A stretch of DNA of 64,000 nt. Source: Prochilodus magdalenae (taxonomy: Eukaryota; Chordata; Actinopteri; Characiformes; Prochilodontidae). The stretch is taken from NCBI GenBank assembly GCA_024036415.1, contig JAMWET010000683.1, forward strand, positions 1 through 64,000, in the 5' to 3' direction. The position numbers were made by a program, and so were the translations under genes. The notes beneath the pieces are model-generated. The model was not told the origin of the DNA, searched no databases, and saw only the letters and a list, made by a program, of their open reading frames with translations. This document shows positions 12,747 to 27,482 of this stretch, one piece after another (the stretch's first letter is position 1; each line of letters starts with the position of its first letter).

Positions 12747-13795
12747 AGTAATTTTGATCCATTCTGTGAAAAGCAAGAACACAGGTCCAAAGCGACTTCC
12801 TCTCTTTATTCCTGTCTTTTCTTTCATTCTGTTCCTCTCCCAAAGCCGGATGAGGGTCATCTTACCAAAGTCCCCGCTGCCCTACAGAAATCCCATTTTT
12901 TGGCAGCTTTGTGACCTGTTAACATCTTTACCCCATAGACCCAACAGGATCTTCTCTCTCTTCTCTCTTTCTCTCACCACAAACAAGGCCTTATATCTGT
13001 TCCCTCTGAACAATGCAGTTAGTTTTATTCAATCCAAACACAGACAGACATGTAATGTATGTGTACACAGCGACAGAGTTTTGGCGCAGAAAACCCTATA
13101 ACTTGTGACTGTATATTAATAAACAATTAAGTATTCAAGTGCTAGATATGTACAAAGATTACATTATGATCTATTTACACCCAAGACATTAATAACAATG
13201 CCTATATAAACCCAAGAGTGATATGTTTTTTTTTTTTTTTAAATACAAATTAATTTAAAAAAATAATAAAACTTTTGGATTTGGATCTGCCACCTCCCAA
13301 TGAAAAATAATAAGTTTAAATTATGAATTATATACTGTATATGTATACATAATTTTTTATATATAATAAACATATTATTATATTGTATGTAGAGTGAATA
13401 TGGCTGCCAAAACTTTAGGTTGAGATTTGCTAGTGTTATTATTGTTTTGAAATGTACTGCTTAATCATTTAGTTCAATAAAATAACCTTTTAGTCATTTG
13501 AGTGACAATACATCACAATATTTATCATAACTGTTTGTCGAAGGTTATTGCTAGTACTTATAAAAAGTTCCCAACTGTATGCTTAATTGCAAAGCCAGCA
13601 TAATTAGTGTAGCATCGTATGTGACATGTGGACTGCAAACAACTGGGCTCAACCTTTTTGATAGTAGTTTGAATGTGGTACTACTGTGCCTTATGCAATT
13701 TATTGGATGCCAGAAAGAAACATTTATTGTGAACATTTCTGGAATTGTTCTGATATTACATTATTATTTGACCCTGCAGTACTGCCCTGCTCTAA

Positions 13796-13796
<1 letters not shown>

Positions 13797-13869
<73 letters not shown>
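13797..13869. repeat. (AC)n microsatellite, with CGCG interruption
   Basis: AC repeat broken by GC at about 13831 and CGCGCG near 13845. Confidence 0.95.
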
Positions 13870-15141
13870 AAAACTTAAAACAGTTTCTTTCTGGGGAAAC
13901 GATTCCTCAGGCGGCCAAGGTTTTACGTATTTGTGTCCCAGTGGTATAGGTACTTGGGCCATGTTTATTTGTCTGGCTCCATAATAGCATACAGTGCAGG
14001 CACACTCGGCTCCTGCTGTTTGTACTTTCATGCTACATTTCTCCTCAGAACTACAATTTTCACTACTTTTTTTAACGCTGTCTGTGTTATGTTTGTGTTT
14101 TTCAGTTGCTACTGCTTGTTTGTTTAAAAGAGGTGTTTGTGCGTGTTCTCTTGAATCTCGCCTGGTGGAAGGTCATCTAAGCAAGAGAAAGCAGACACAA
14201 GGGACTCAAATTCTGACAAATTCTTGTAACCAATAACCGACCGACGTTAGTCCGCAATTAATCATTGACCAGCAAGCACAAGGGACGCAAACCATCAAAC
14301 TATCAGTTATAAAACAGGTATTTCTGATTGGCAGGGACAGATTCTAATCGTGAAATATCTGATTTATGCCCACTAATGTGTGCAAACAGCAAATGAGTCT
14401 TGTTTTTTTGGTTCCTGTATGGTGCATGAAATATAGTGATGACAGATGGGGCCAGCTGTGTATATAATGTAAACAGACTGTTTTATTCAAATTGACGGTC
14501 TGACAGCTACGCAACATTCAAATTACATGACCTTAAAATAAAAAGCTGAATATACCATATTAAGAGATATTTGAAAGATACATCTGTTTGTACATTGCTG
14601 TAGTTGTGCTACCGTCTTCTAGAAAATTGGCCCAGAAAACCACTACCACTACAGTTACACACTTCATTTTGTGCAGTTCTGTTCATTTCTGAGTATATAT
14701 CAGCTCTTTGTGTATTAATTTATTTTCCTTGTATTTATATTTGGAAGCCATGCCCATGTATGCTGGTGGCTACAATTAATCTTCAACAGCTGATAAACAA
14801 GATGCTTTGCTGATGGTTAACATTTTCAGCTCTATTCTGCAGCTGTACTTGGTATAGTCACTAGTTTATCCATGACTAGTCGACTAAAGCATCTGGTAAA
14901 TTTGGTGGCCATTTGCATTTTCAAATTTTGGACCTAAATAAACAATTCAATATGTATCAGTGTGTGTGCATGTGCTGAGGGATGGTGCTGCAGCCTGATA
15001 TTCTGGGAACGGAGGGGTCGCGCCGTTGACCCACCTGCTCCCTTCTCTCTTCAGCTGGATCTAGTCGGATTTCAGCAGCTGCATCCTCTCACAAAGCGTC
15101 TCTTTGTGATCTCCCTGAGGCGGACGCACATACAACTGCAA

Positions 15142-15248
<107 letters not shown>

Positions 15249-15388
15249 AAGACAGACAGACAGACAGAAAGAAATGGAGAGAAAGGGAGGAAGAAAGGGA
15301 AAGGAAAAATATGTTATATATAAGGAAAAACAGAAATATATAGATGAGAAAAAGAGATGAGGAGGTAAGAAAGAGCAAAAAATACACA

Positions 15389-15437
15389 TAGATAGATGGA
15401 TAGACAGACAGATAATTAGACAGACAGATAGATAGAC
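15389..15437. repeat. GATA/GACA tetranucleotide repeat
   Basis: Imperfect GATA and GACA units, e.g. ATAGATAGATGGATAGACAG. Confidence 0.85.
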
Positions 15438-16478
15438 TGTGCTATGAAAAGGTTGTGAGAGAGATGAGAGAGACAAGAAAGAAAATGAAAATATAGTCCT
15501 AGCCTTTCCTGGCATCATTTGTATGGCTTATCTGTTGCTGTAAGCAGTCTGCCACCGGTGCATTTTTAAAATTTGCACAAAAGGGTTAATCAAACATACC
15601 CAAAATACCTCGGTTAAACTGCACAATGCCCAGGACAGTTGACAGACATATACAAACAACCACAGATGATGTGCGGCTAAGCGGCTCCATACTTTCACAT
15701 GCAGATGGCCAATATTCAAACTTTGCGTCGTCCAGCAGCATGCAAACCAGGATTTTGCAAATGTGGAAGATATGACTCAGAAAGTTATGGTTTTCTCGAA
15801 TGACCTGTTCTGTCATTTTCAGAACTCAAACCAAGCCAAGCACATTCTATCACTAACATAAATATGTTGATATATGCTGTCAGTATATTTCAAAATACAA
15901 TTGTAATATATTGCAAAATATTTTGACTATACTACTTCTTTCTGGGTTTTTTTCTCTCCTAGCCTTAGGGCTCCTGACTCAGCCAGTCCAGTGCCTGGTC
16001 CAGCCCTGGTCAGCCAAGGGTAGAGGCAGAGCTGGTGAGAGTGAGTGGGGTGGTGGGGGCACTAACAACAGAAACCTACTTTACTGCCACCATAAATAAA
16101 AGCTGGGGTAGAACACCATAAATATGGCGTGGTGGGGGGAGGGGGGTGCATTAGGAAACTAGTGCTTTTACTGGTTTTCATTAAATTCTGCCTCAACGTT
16201 TTTATTCTCTGAACATGTGTTTGGGTGTGTGCAGTCATCTATTAATCTACTTAGTCTTTAAAAGTTTATGTAAATGTATCATGTCAAAACAAGTGGTAAC
16301 TTGTTTTGGGAAATAAAAAACATTGTTAACTGTAATCAACATTAATGTCTAGTGATTTTATATTAAGTCAGACTAATTTTACTGGTCTACTCATCATAAA
16401 ATCACTCATCACAGTATGTAAAGGGGAGCTGATACTGGTGTAACAAAATATTTAAAATCCCCAAAAAAGGTTTTATTT

Positions 16479-17510
16479 ACAGTACTTTGCAATAGTCAGA
16501 GACCACCATTTTGTTTATTCAACTGCCAGTCAAAACAATCGCTGATTCGTTGAAGTTAATAATTTTTCAGTGTCAGTAAAAAAACAGTAGGAACCTTCAC
16601 TGTATGATGTGAAGATAAGTTAAAAGCCAAATTCCAAAAAGTTGAGGCAGTAGATAAAATGCAAATGAAGATGCAACCATGCTGAGTTATAAAATAAGCA
16701 TCCAGGAAAGGCCTAGTCCTTGATGAACAAAACTCACAAAAAATGTGTCAGCAAAAACATTCCAGCAGTTTAAAACCAACATTCCTAAGTGAACAATTGC
16801 AGAATTTTGTGTTTTACCTTTAGGGAATCTGAGGAGTCTAAAGGAAAAGGCCAAAAGCCATAACTAAATGCCTGTGACCTTGGACCTCTCACATGGCACT
16901 GCATAAAAATCTGCATGTTTCCAAGATTGATATCACCATTTAAAGAACTGTTTTTAATAAACACCGCAAATGCTAGTTAAGACTGTTCTATGCACAGGAG
17001 AAGCTCAAAAGTCAAAAGTGTCCTTCGACTTCTCTAGGCTTCAGCTGGTCTGAAATGGATGCAGAAGTTGAAGACAGAACTTCAGGGGTGTTTACAGGAA
17101 GCATGGGAAATATATTGTGGCCTGGGAAGAGAATAAAAGACACTAGAAATGAATATTTTGTAATAGCCATTTTGACTGGAATGAAATAAATAAAGATCCA
17201 TCTTTGACTTTTGTCTAGAAAATATGCAACAAATGTACCAATAATCGGGCAAACAGAAAAACAGGCAATACTTCTAAAGCAGAGGGAACAAAAATGGTAC
17301 CTAGGATCAAATTATTACAAGAGTCCAAGTCATAAATACCAAGATGCCAGAAATTGCTGGAAAAAAATGAAATAATGTGATGTAATAAGCATCAGGAGAA
17401 CTAACAGTGGCATTTCAAAAGTAAATGTGGGGCACAGACATGAGGCCATATGTACTTAAACTGGGCAAATTTATGAAGGATATTAAAGTTGTCCCAACTT
17501 CTCTCCAGGG
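16479..17510 (+). mobile_element. Decayed Tc1/mariner-type transposon (family A)
   Basis: Starts with a terminus of the type ACAGTACTTTGCAATAGTCAGAGACC. It continues through segments I recognise from a common fish Tc1-like element: ATGCTGAGTTATAAAA near 16680, GGCACTGCATAAAAATC near 16895, and CTGAAATGGATGCAG near 17050, where a Tc1 transposase has its LKWxE segment. It ends near GTCCCAACTTCT (17491-17502). No usable reading frame remains because of many stops and gaps. Confidence 0.7.
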
Positions 17511-20500
17511 TTGTCATTAGAGGACACTGGAGGTAGCCGAGGGCGATTCACCTTACCTAATATACCATTAAATCAACTAGTAGAACCAGATTAGCTGTAA
17601 AAATGGCTCCAAAAAGGCTTTTTTGCTATGAAGAAAGCATATAATGATTGGCCTAATATGGCTTGGCTGGGGCAAATTTGTTCAAATCTTATTTTAATGA
17701 AATTTGGAAGTATTTGGACCAGTCACGGGCTAATATAGACATGTACTAGTGGAATGTATAATGTAAGCAAGTTCTGTATTAATTATATGACAGCAGTGGT
17801 GTAAACAATGGCAGTTTACAAGGGAAAGCTGAGTTAAGTGCAAATGAAGTAAGAGCAAGTGATATCATGAGGCTGTAGGGGGACAGGGGCCTGGTATGAC
17901 CTGTGATTTCGGACACACACTTACAAACACACACACACACACAGAAGAGGGAGAGTAAGCCAGTGTGTTGTAGTGAGGTGTGGCGGGGGAAGAGTGAGTG
18001 TCACTGATTTGATCAACTTCTGCTGATATGAAATTTCAATCCTCTGCACACTGGCTGCCAGAATGAATAGCTGACTGTGTCTAGCAGTAAGGGTAGGCCA
18101 GATAGAGGACACACTGTCCATACAAACACAGGGCTATGAGAGTGGTCAGTATCTTTGGGTCATGAGCACATGAATTATAAAAATGCCCTATTAGCAGAAT
18201 ATATACATTAGAGCCTAATTTAAATAAAACTGTTGTTGCTGCATTTTATGTTTCTCTCTGAGGCCTATTTATGAACTTTTTGTTTACCATGGCCATTTTT
18301 ATGCAGTGTTTGTCTAACTAGCTAGGTCTTCCCTTTTCACACAATGCTAGTAAGCTAGAATAGTGAAGAGGCACTTGGCGAACATAAAGTGGCAATTATA
18401 TTAGGCTAGCTAATAAACATCATACTGGTAGAGGAAGGACCATACTACCCATACACAAAGAGCAAGGCTTCCATACACCCATGGAATCCTGGCAAAGATG
18501 GATGGCTAATCACTGAGTGCAGTTTCTGGATTATGCAGCAAATGCTTAGATGGTTGTGCAGCTCATAAGCATCATAAATCATTCATAACTGATTACTTTT
18601 TCAACCACCCTTTATTAAACAATAGTTGTTAATTCGATGAGTAATCAAATGTCTTTTGAGTTACTTTGTCTAACAGTTCAAACAATTTTACAGCAACATT
18701 ACAGTTCATAACCTTAAAGCTGAGTAAACAACATAGCCTTCCCTCTACTTTATTGGCAAGATGTTTCCCTGTAATGACAAAGCTGTGGTGCTTCAGCATT
18801 GGCTAACACCAACTGATATATCACTCATGCCTTGCTGAAGTGTAATACAAATAATAATGCAGAAACATGCTCTTCCCCACCATTGCCTCACTGTTTGTTA
18901 TATTCATGTATAATGAGAATACTAGTGACTAACACACTTCGGTGGGATCAGAAAATGACATTAAGCAAACATTCAATGACATTTAGCGTGTTCGGGACAA
19001 AGAAATAGATCAGGAAGTGTCCTGTGCTGATGAGAAATTCTACAAAGAGGCCAGGGCAAATAGCTCGGTGAAAAGGCTCTTTATATCTTTGTACTGCGTC
19101 AGTTCACTTTCCCTCTTTTATTTCTTTTGACTCTTTAAACTGCACAGGAAGTGCCCCCCGACCCCTCACTCATGCATGTGACCTGGAGCAGAATGGTGCC
19201 CAGGCCCAACACATCCCACTGCTGACACACACATACACACATGACACACAGGTGCCAAAAGACAGCAAACAGAATCAGGACAAAACTATGAATCCTTACA
19301 AAAAATTAATAAAATATTTATTTATTTATACAACAATAAGAAAATAATAATAATAAAAATAGTTGTTTTGTTCATTGTCTGGAACTGTAAGAGAACAATC
19401 TGATGCTGCTAAATTGGCTGATTAGCTGTTCTGCTTTCTAGCTGTCAGTGCTAATAAACAAGCATTACTCAAAGCTTTCCTCTAAATATCTTACAGTCCG
19501 TCTGAACTTAGAACTTTTGTTGCAGATGAATTATCTGCTTTCTTTTATTTACATATATTGCACCAATATTCTGTTTGTTGCAGCATAAACAAATAAATGT
19601 GAAAGCTAGCAACTGGAAAATAATTATGGTCAGCTTAAACAATTGCGAACCTTTGAAATAACTGTGATTAGGAGATTTAATAATTGTGATGTGAGCTAAA
19701 AATGGAAAAATGGAAATATTGTGATAAATTAAGAAACTTACACAATATGTAACAATACTTTTTCCAGAAGTCTGATCAGTTGTACACAGAGTAAAGAACC
19801 AGTAATATAATACTATCGAATATTTGTTCAATTTTTAACATCCTGCATTAGCTAAGCAGGACTACTGTTGTGGTCCTTATAATGAAACATGCTATTTAGT
19901 AGTCAACCAATTAAGGCTGGTTAATCTTGTGATAATCGGAATTGGCTATAGGCTATACTTTTAAGCCCTATAGTCATTATTCAAACTGTGGAAAGATGTT
20001 AACTTTCCCCATTGTGTCAATATTACCATTCTACAAAAAAATGCCTGTGGGTTTTGTGAAACAGTGGGGAATGTGTAGTCGCTCAGTGCATTGATCTGGC
20101 CATTCTTAATACCATTACCAATGATTACATTCTGCATTATTGTTTAATCTTGTTGTTCTCATGAGAAAATGCAAATAATGTTAACTAGGAATTCCAATGG
20201 AAGCAAGTCTTCAACCAGCTAACCTGGGCTTACAAAACTGTTGTTCTCGTCTCAAGTCAAAAATCTGCTATCATAAGCAATTTATTTGATAGTTACATAT
20301 ATGTCTTAGTTGTAGTGGGTGCTTTTACTAATGGGCTAGTATCAACGCTAGTATCAACAACATTTTGGGGAAGGTTCATTTAAATGATCTAATGAATTAT
20401 CTGACTGCATATTTCCATTTTAAAGAAAATAATGATAACTTGACACTTTTAAACATTAAAAGAGGTGGAATTAAATAAGTGTCAGCTTAACGCTAAAGGG

Positions 20501-21823
20501 GAACGGAAGAATGAGGTGAAAAGTAATGAGGTGAAAAGTAACTGTCCCAACAAAGATGATAAAAGCACTGAAAAAGAAATGCAAAGCCAAATGTGTGCAC
20601 ACACAAATGACTTTATACACACACACACATGCACGTGCACCTACACTAAACAAATGTACTCGCGGTGCTGACGTCTGTTGTTAGAGGCTTTAGATTTGCA
20701 TGCAGTGAGAGTACTGTAGCTGTCAGGAGTGGCAACGGTTTGAAAAAGTGAAGTAGTGGAGAGGAAAAACCCACCCTTCAGCAAGTGGAATATTTCACCA
20801 CTCCTTCTACAACAGACAAATAAAGTAGGGGGAATTTTCTGTGACAGTGAAACAATCCTACAAGAATCATGAAAATGCAAGGATTTCATGTGGACTATCA
20901 TATGGACTTTTTGTTGACAAGGAATCTCCAAAATCCTTCCCCTAGTTTATTCTTGTTTGAGGCATCTCACAGTAGGATAATAACTGCAGTCCCTTGACCT
21001 TGCCTTTTTATGACTGTATGCGGTGCCTTCATGACTGTCCAAATGTCACTCATAAATGCAAATCACACGGCAGCACTTGGCGCAGCTGCTGCCAGTCCAA
21101 ATCCCTGAGTATCATCTTATTTATCCAGCTCTTTCACAAATGCCCTTTTTGACAGCCGTCATTGGCCAAACCTCCATTAAACAATTTGCCTCAATCTACA
21201 GATCACAGATTACATACTTCCCAACTGTAGCCTATTTTAGTCCTCTGTTGCAAAAATGGCAATGGCATGACTGAAATTAAGAGTTTCGGGAGCTAAAAAC
21301 GTTCCTGAAATATGAAATTAGAAGGTCAAAACGGTCATGGTATATTTTAAGCAGTGGTTGCACACATTTTTTGAGGGGCAACATTAACTTAACCCAAAGA
21401 AGTCGATCTTGTAGTCCTAGTAAAGAGCTGTTTATGTTTTATTTTCCCCATTAGGGATAACTGCTAGTCCTGCTTATATGCGTAGCCATTGCTGTGAAAG
21501 TAAATGCATCATGATTAAATATGGAGTTATGTGCAAGAGTTTGGTCAAATGACATGTTTTGATGATTTTCTAAGTGAACCCAAACATTTTGGACCAAACA
21601 ACAGAAATATACCTTTACAGCACATGTGTTTAACACAGCAAACACATGCATAACTGTGGACTAAAACTAGCCATGAAGTGCCATATTTAAGGTCGTTGAC
21701 TATAGACTATTTTTCAAGCTTTTGCATACAACTGCAAAATAGTGCATATACCAATTAAGCAATACAGGCTGAATACAGGTTTTGTTCAATAAAGAATTCT
21801 CTACATACACAGGGTAGTCTTAT

Positions 21824-21955
21824 CTGCACTCATTGGTCATGTTATTAGGTAAACCAACCATATAAGTGCACCTTAGACAGTCAATCTGTTGCTCTACTGG
21901 TACACCAACAAGGTAAATGGCCACAGGGTGAAACTAATAAACTGCCAACTCAATG
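21824..21955 (+). repeat. Possible hAT-type terminus remnant
   Basis: TCATGTTATTAGGTAAACCA and the following GTACACCAACAAGGTAAATG resemble the 'TTTATTAGGTACACC' termini of dispersed fish hAT-like elements. Weakly supported. Confidence 0.3.
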
Positions 21956-24914
21956 TATTGTTAGTAACTACAAATGGCACCAGTCTGTTATCGGCTTCTG
22001 GTTATTTTCAATTTAAATAGCTTTGTGTAAAAACTGTAGTGTTTAAAGAAAAAGCAAAGAACCCTTTAATGGTTTTTGCTGACACCCAATGTTTCAAATT
22101 TATTGTTACTATCAATAAAGAAAAAGTAGTATGTTCTTTCTACTAGTAGCTAGGAGGCAGTAGTTGGGAGTGGTATGTAGCTATGTGCCCTCATGAACTC
22201 TTTCATTACATCAGCACCAAGAGTGGCAAAGAGTTCATCTACCACAAATGCTTCTATCCCCATAGATATGAGACAGGGCTGTTCATGAGGAAAAAATGGA
22301 TTGGTGGCTTCCTCTATGGCGACCTTTAGCCCAGACCTTTACAACAACCCCTGAGGGTTGCAGACTAGTGTCGAGTAGCTAATTGACGTAAGGCATTGGC
22401 GCACTGCCTTTGTGAGCGTTCTCATTTGAGTGGTGCATTTAATTTTGCCAGAGACAAAACAAGCCGCTGGAGAGGAGCAAGCCCATAAAGCAGAGCCCCA
22501 GAGTCGTAATGTGACAGGCCTGCGCCCGAGCGTTTCCCGTAAAAGAGCCTGAGGGGGCGGATCTCCAAACTGCTACATGTCCCCACACCATCTAATTCGC
22601 ATGAAAATTTGGAAGATGATTTATGGGAATCTGGGATCAAAAAAGCAGACGAGCTGGAAGACAGGGCTGCAACCGCAAGCTTTTATTCAGACCATATGCA
22701 CGAGCTGTGTGTTTGTGTGTGTTACGGAGACATTTGAAAAAGAAAAACTATAAGCAATATGAACAATATGTCCTTAATATTCCCACTGTCTGACTGCAGG
22801 ACAAGATACAGGATGAGAGCAAAATTCCCTACACAATTCTAAACACTTATCCTGTCACTTTGGGAAATAAAGCAGAAGCGGTCGATCCTTAGGATTGAGA
22901 CAAAAAAAAAAAGCCTAACAGCCACTGGCTGCTGGCCAAAACACCATGTTACGTCTTTGGAGAAGGAACATACAAGAGTCGATTTCATGCCTGCAGGTAT
23001 ACATGTGGGCTGCTAACTCCATCAAGTACTTCTCAGCAAAGAAACTTGTTTTTACGGTCACGCACTGGACCAGATCTGAAATAATCAGCCTCAACATGCC
23101 TGACCATAGTCCCTCTAGCATGAGCTTTAACTAAGAAGACAGCAGTATGTCTGAGAAAACGTACACACAAAAGAATCTGGAAGTGCTTGAAATGCTTTCC
23201 TCATGGCACTGAAGCGAATGGCTTCAGGCCAATTTATTCTTAGCTGTTTGTACTAATTGTTTCCTTCAGTCTCAAACACCTCCTCCCCTCCCTACACCTC
23301 TCAAGCATCTCTCCAAGCCTACTAATAGGTTTAAATAAAACCTCCAATTGGCCCAGTAAACCCCTCATTAAGATGTTTTTATAGGTTGAATTTAGGAAAG
23401 CAGGGGTTCAGGGGTCAATGGGAGGGCCTTACTTGCAGCAGCTGTTTATTAGGGTGGGGGGTGGGGGGAGGATGGGTGGATCATGATTAGAACCAGCAAA
23501 GTTCAAATGGCAAGCTTGCTTGAACATCCGCAGGTTCATCCGCCAATGACTCACCCCACAACCTGCAAAAAACATCTGGCAAGGTCCAGAATGCATCAAC
23601 AAAGTCTTTTCTGATGGGAGGGGATGCAGACTCAATCCAAAGTCTTTTTCCTTATTTATTTACAGACAGTTTAATATATCAGTACACTGAAGACAAATAC
23701 TTGGACCTCCAAACACCTTGGTAACGCTTCAAGCACATGAAAATATATTCTTATCTTTCTTTGTCAATGAAACAAGGAACAATTCTAGAGCTTCATTCAT
23801 CATGCAATTTTAGCCCACGGTAAAGGACTGCAATGCTGCAACCTGACCTGTTCATGATGTAAAGCAGGACTGCATACAAAATCGCATTGAATTCAGGATC
23901 TTGATTGTATAGTATGATTCAGTTCAAGAAGAGTCTATTAGTCGCCAAGCTTCCCTATGCTGTACTTCGTATTGTTTAAAAACAATACTTTTTAATATTA
24001 TTATTATATATTTATAATTATTATATATATTTATTTATTATTAATATTATTTGAAACAACTCCTGTAATTTTGCCACGGTCAGCTCAACCTAGCCCAGGG
24101 CATTGAGATTGTGGGTGGGCTTGGGTTCAAGCTGTGTTGCTCCTGAGCTCCCCTGCTGGAGTAGGACAAACTACCTGTTATGGATGCACGCATCAGCACA
24201 GCCTTGGAAACACAGATAGCAAATAAATAATTTTCTTTAAACAACCACACGGTAAGGGGTGCTAATAACGTGCTAAACCAAGTTTGTGTTGTTGTGAAAA
24301 ACAATGATTTATGCTTTGGAAGAGAAGCATCATGCATTTCTCAAAAAAATGTGAACAATAGACAAATAGAGCAATGATGCCATTTTTAGACAAAACAAAC
24401 CTCATACATGCATGTAACTGCAGCACTGTACGCTGCCAATAAGAGAATCTTAGCACCACATTTGCCCTCCACTGAAACATTATCAGAGTGCCTCCTTAGA
24501 TCATATGTATATAATTTCATTGACGTTCAGGGTGCACTTTCATCCTTTGAGCCCTTATCTACCAGAATGTCTATGCACGGGCTTGGTCAGACTTGAGAGA
24601 GCCTAATTTGTGTTCTTAATATTTTAGTCTAGTAGCTGATTAGCTGGTCAAAGCATAGGGTGAGCAGTTATTTTTGTAATTATCGTTGTTTTAGTTTTTT
24701 TTTTATTTTACTTAAAACAATAAAACAAATATAATAAACAGTATATTTAGCTTAAATACTTGTGATTATACTACAGTAATATAACAGTTGCAGAATCATA
24801 GGTTATAATCATAATATCAATACTTGGTTAAAACATCATAATGCCCTTTTATTCAAGAATTGCAGCCTTAAAGTGATGCACAAACAGTTTACAGCATCCA
24901 GATACTAGATAAGT

Positions 24915-24957
24915 GAGGGAGAGTGTGAGCGAGAGAGAGAGGGAGAGAGAGAGAGAC
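24915..24957. repeat. (GA)n microsatellite
   Basis: Imperfect GA run with GAGC and GGGA interruptions. Confidence 0.8.
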
Positions 24958-26336
24958 TTTTAATTTGGTCAAATTTCACAGCGCTGTGTTGTGGCACAGT
25001 AGCTGTATGAGCTTGTTTAGTGTGTGGTTTGGCTGTGTCTATTGAGTCAGGGTGAACAAGAGGGCAAGAAGATGTGGGCAGGGGAGAGTTCAAGCCGTTG
25101 AGTTCACAGCCTGAACTGTGACTCAGCTATTCAAAGGCTCCAATCGCTCAGTAGTGGAGAGGATGTGACAAGACCAGTCCACTGTTGAATCCAGGGCATA
25201 AAATTAGTAACTAAGCCCAAAGTAGTAACAGAGATAGGCATCTTACTTTCATTCACGAGGCTGTACCTGTAATGCTCTATTACCATTGTTATGGTTGACC
25301 ACCAGAGTTTTCAGCTTGCTCTGCAATACGAGACAAGTTACTAAAAATATAGTGTTCTTTTGAAGCAATGCCATAGAAGAACAACTTTTGGCTCCCTACA
25401 CACCTTTCAATTAAGTTGATGAAACAGGAATTTCCCTCATATTTCTGCATAACTTAATGGCTAAGATGTAAACAAAGTCATTAGAGTGGTTTATTGAGAA
25501 ATGCTTGCACAATCTGAGCTGTTCATAGTAATGGTGACCCAGATGTCCAAAACATTTAATGCATTGGAAATTTGAGACTTTTTAATTCTTTAAAGGTGAA
25601 AACGTCCAGTATTGTACCAGTATTACCACAATTTCTTACTACATAATCAATATTACACATAAAAACTCGCAAGACAGTTGCAGATTTGCTGGTCATTTTG
25701 GATAATAATTTAAATGGCTATTATAAATTGTACACATTACAATGCCTGGTTCCTAATGCTAGCACTGTAAACAAATTGTGGTAAGTTTCATAACAATGCA
25801 CCATTTCATATCTTGCCACCATCTTAACCACGAGTTCTGCGGAAATGTAAAGGAATCAGTGATATTCCCCTTTAACAACTTGATTGAAAGCTTTTTAAGA
25901 AAGCTAGTCCTTCCATGGCATCAACCCAAAGATCTTTGATGATAACCTAGCTTGTGAAACTGTGTCTTCAAGAAGAAGCAGACATCACAAAGAAAACAAA
26001 ATGAACAAATACTTGACGGACAAATTATCTTCTGAAGAGCATCTTTGCCTGATTGATTAACCATGATTTGTTACTGTCTAAAAGGAAGTGGTCAAGACAG
26101 AGATGCTCGCGCATGTGAGCTTGCTGTGGAGGATTCTGTAATTGAATTTAGGCTGTGTATTACTTAAGCAGCACACTCGTACGGGTAAAGCTGACCACTG
26201 TCTGTAAGACTCAGGCTAGATGAAGCTTTGCTGAGGCTGTCTCTAACCAAGTTTCCCCTCTTTGAGAAATCACAAAAGCTGAAATTAAAACCTTCCGTCC
26301 CGCACTGGGCCACTCCGGGTTCATGCGAGTCCTCCT

Positions 26337-26338
26337 CC

Positions 26339-26369
<31 letters not shown>

Positions 26370-26370
26370 A
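26337..26370. repeat. (CT)n microsatellite
   Basis: CT repeat with one TTT interruption. Confidence 0.85.
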
Positions 26371-27425
26371 GTCTGCCTCATTCTCTCTCAGAGCATGGGG
26401 TGCTCACAGAGCTCTGCCCACAACACAGAGAGCCGTGAAGGTCGAGCACTGGATTCGTTTTACCGTCATTCTTTTCCTGCCTTTCCCCTCTCCTGACACC
26501 AGACCCCACCAAAACCACCGGCCGATCCCACCACTTGGCAGCAAGTGAAACCAGCTGTCGGCCGATGTTACGCTTTCTCTCTGCTTTTTGAGCAGGGAGA
26601 CTTCCTAGCGTTAACTGTGAGCTGAAACTGAGCCCTCCTGTAATTTTTTGCTGAGCAAGAGCTTTCGCTATCCTCCTCCCTCTGCCAGATGCCCCTGTCC
26701 TTTCAGCGTGCCTTACAGAAGTTGAACATTTGGAGAGGTGAATATGGATCGCGACTGTTAGTGCAACCCTCTTTGGAATCATATGACTTCTTGCCTTCTT
26801 GAAAGCGTGACTATAATCACCAATTTAGGCTAAGTGTAATGTATACATCGAGGGATTATGGTCCCAGAGTTCTGTGAACTCCTGTGCAAACTATGAGCCA
26901 AATGCAAATACTGAGAAGTGCCCTAAATGAAAATTGCTGTCACAGCTAATAATACGAAGGCCACCCATAATCAGAATCAAAATCCCTCACACGAAGATCT
27001 GTACGGGAGAATAAACAGTAAAACTATCTGGAAGAAGAATGATAACTCCAGTAAATCTCTCTACATCAGCTATTGTCTCTGTCTCTCCTCTGACGTACCA
27101 CATACTGCATTTTAAAAGGCCATAAAAAGACAGACTTACCTCACAGCAAATCAGCATTGAACAATATACAATAGCTGCATATGTTATTTAAAGAGCATGA
27201 AAAATCCACAATGCAAAAAAAAAATTATCCACATGGATAAAATCCACCGGCCACCGGTCTGGTCTGCTACTCCAGCTACCTACTGCAAGCATTTGACAAA
27301 CTAAATGCCTGCCAAGAGAAAGTTACCTTGTCTTTTCATGGCAAAGCCAGTGATAAAAATCAACTTTGCAATACATGGACACAAAGGCTCACTAACAAAG
27401 ACTGTGATTCAATCGCTTCTCTTAT

Positions 27426-27482
27426 CTTCATGTCTCTCTCGCTCTCTCTCGCTTTCCCTCGGTCTGTCTCTCTCTCTGTATC
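27426..27482. repeat. Imperfect (CT)n microsatellite
   Basis: CTCTCGCTCTCTCTCGCTTT-type pyrimidine run. Confidence 0.8.

Noticed and set aside
13579..14031. Thr/His-rich and Val/Cys-rich frames
   Set aside because: Produced by the (AC)n microsatellite.
24075..24160. Possible second tRNA-like SINE head (GGGTTCAAGCTGTG)
   Set aside because: Box B-like sequence only; no convincing box A at the right distance.
26378..26782. 134-codon minus-strand frame
   Set aside because: No recognisable motif; partly spans the (CT)n repeat and shows no codon signal I can support.
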